Both the position numbers and the translations under genes were made by a program. Positions 5,217-5,692 of a stretch of DNA of 5,692 bases are shown here, one piece after another. The notes under the pieces are model-generated. The model was not told where the DNA came from and did not search any database. It saw only the letters and a program-made list of their open reading frames with translations. The stretch is from Anaerolineae bacterium (GTDB lineage: Bacteria; Chloroflexota; Anaerolineae; B4-G1), in contig JAUWNP010000259.1 in NCBI GenBank assembly GCA_030612585.1, forward strand, positions 1 to 5,692, in the 5' to 3' direction. Every line of letters starts with the position of its first letter. The stretch's first letter is position 1.

Positions 5217-5692
5217 TCCGGCGAATCTCCTCATACAGCGGCCGCAGCCGCCGGTACATCTGCCGGTAGACCCGCCGGTAGAGCCCCTCGTAGACATCGC
5301 GCACCTCGGGGCGGGGCAGGAAGGTGCGGCTCACCCGCGTCATCTCCGCCACAGCGGTCTCGAAATCGGGATGCAACCCCAGGCCGACCGCCGCGTCCAT
5401 CGCCGCTCCCAACCCAGAGGTCTCGTAGATGTGGGGACGGCTAGCGGGCAGGTTGAAGAGATCGGCGGTGATCTGCATCGCCGCGTCCGATTGCGAGCCG
5501 CCGCCGGAGACCCGCACCTCGGTCGTGCGTACCTTCAGCCGCTTCTGGCTCCGCTCCAATCCCTCCCGCAGCGCGTAGGCCAGTCCTTCCAGGATAGCGC
5601 GGTAGACGTGGGCGCGGGTGTGCACGTCGCCGAAGCCGATGATGGCCCCCTTGGCCTCCGGTCCCGGGAACTTGAGTCCCGGCGACCAGTAG
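5194..5692 (-). CDS. FGGY-family carbohydrate kinase, C-terminal part (5' end beyond window)
   Basis: These are the last 165 or so residues of a sugar kinase that phosphorylates a pentose, hexose or polyol with ATP in the cytoplasm. The frame is open to the right edge, beginning YWSPGLKFPGPEAKGAIIGF. The codon at 5623-5625 is GTG (Val) inside this conserved stretch, so it is not the real start. VSGGGSQSD (GGGSQSD coded at 5485-5505) is the FGGY signature of the C-terminal ATP-binding domain. It is followed by ADLFNLPASRPHIYETSGLGAAMDAAVGLG, another conserved FGGY_C block. The end is an Arg/Tyr-rich helix (YRRVYRQMYRRLRPLYEEI). About two thirds of the protein, including the sugar site and the catalytic Asp region, is missing, so the substrate (xylulose, glycerol or other) cannot be stated. 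Confidence 0.92.
   Translation of the reverse strand, partial: YWSPGLKFPGPEAKGAIIGFGDVHTRAHVYRAILEGLAYALREGLERSQKRLKVRTTEVRVSGGGSQSDAAMQITADLFNLPASRPHIYETSGLGAAMDAAVGLGLHPDFETAVAEMTRVSRTFLPRPEVRDVYEGLYRRVYRQMYRRLRPLYEEIRRITGYPPR

Overview
The window looks like a chromosomal stretch of a G+C-rich bacterium. My best guess is Chloroflexota (Anaerolineae or Chloroflexia-like), from the FabH with a long basic C-terminal tail, the GH77 and FGGY protein sequences, and a type of ~10-bp ACACGGAT/ATCCGTGT intergenic repeat that I recall from such genomes. This placement is from memory, not a search, and is only moderately confident. The contig is probably a draft or metagenomic assembly: genes run off both ends and one conserved enzyme gene carries a one-base frameshift. 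Layout: (1) positions 1-1158, plus strand, hold the 3' part of fabH (beta-ketoacyl-ACP synthase III), followed by a small hairpin and a textbook intrinsic terminator. (2) Positions 1305-3496, minus strand, hold a two-gene unit. malQ (4-alpha-glucanotransferase, GH77) is broken by a single-nucleotide frameshift near 2826. A histidine-phosphatase (phosphoglycerate-mutase-like) gene lies 45 nt downstream of it. A consensus extended -10 promoter precedes malQ. (3) Positions 3497-3977 carry no convincing gene. They hold two divergent candidate promoters and a ~206-bp composite repeat (3666-3871) with inverted ends built from decamers. Nested in it are two 12-bp tandem arrays (five perfect copies, then about three) that are imperfect reverse complements of each other. 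(4) Positions 3978-5216, plus strand, encode a YcaQ/AlkX-family DNA glycosylase with a QxD motif. (5) Positions 5194-5692, minus strand, hold the C-terminal part of an FGGY carbohydrate kinase, whose end overlaps the glycosylase tail-to-tail by 23 bp. How the genes relate: malQ and the FGGY kinase suggest carbohydrate metabolism (alpha-glucan remodelling, sugar phosphorylation) and fabH is housekeeping fatty-acid initiation. The glycosylase is a DNA-repair gene with no evident link to its neighbours. By eye it is less G+C-rich than they are, and it abuts the repeat, so local insertion is possible. The most unusual item is the composite repeat. It sits just downstream of a plus-strand candidate promoter, so the glycosylase mRNA may carry it as a structured leader, and its non-Watson-Crick positions fall as G-U pairs in plus-strand RNA.
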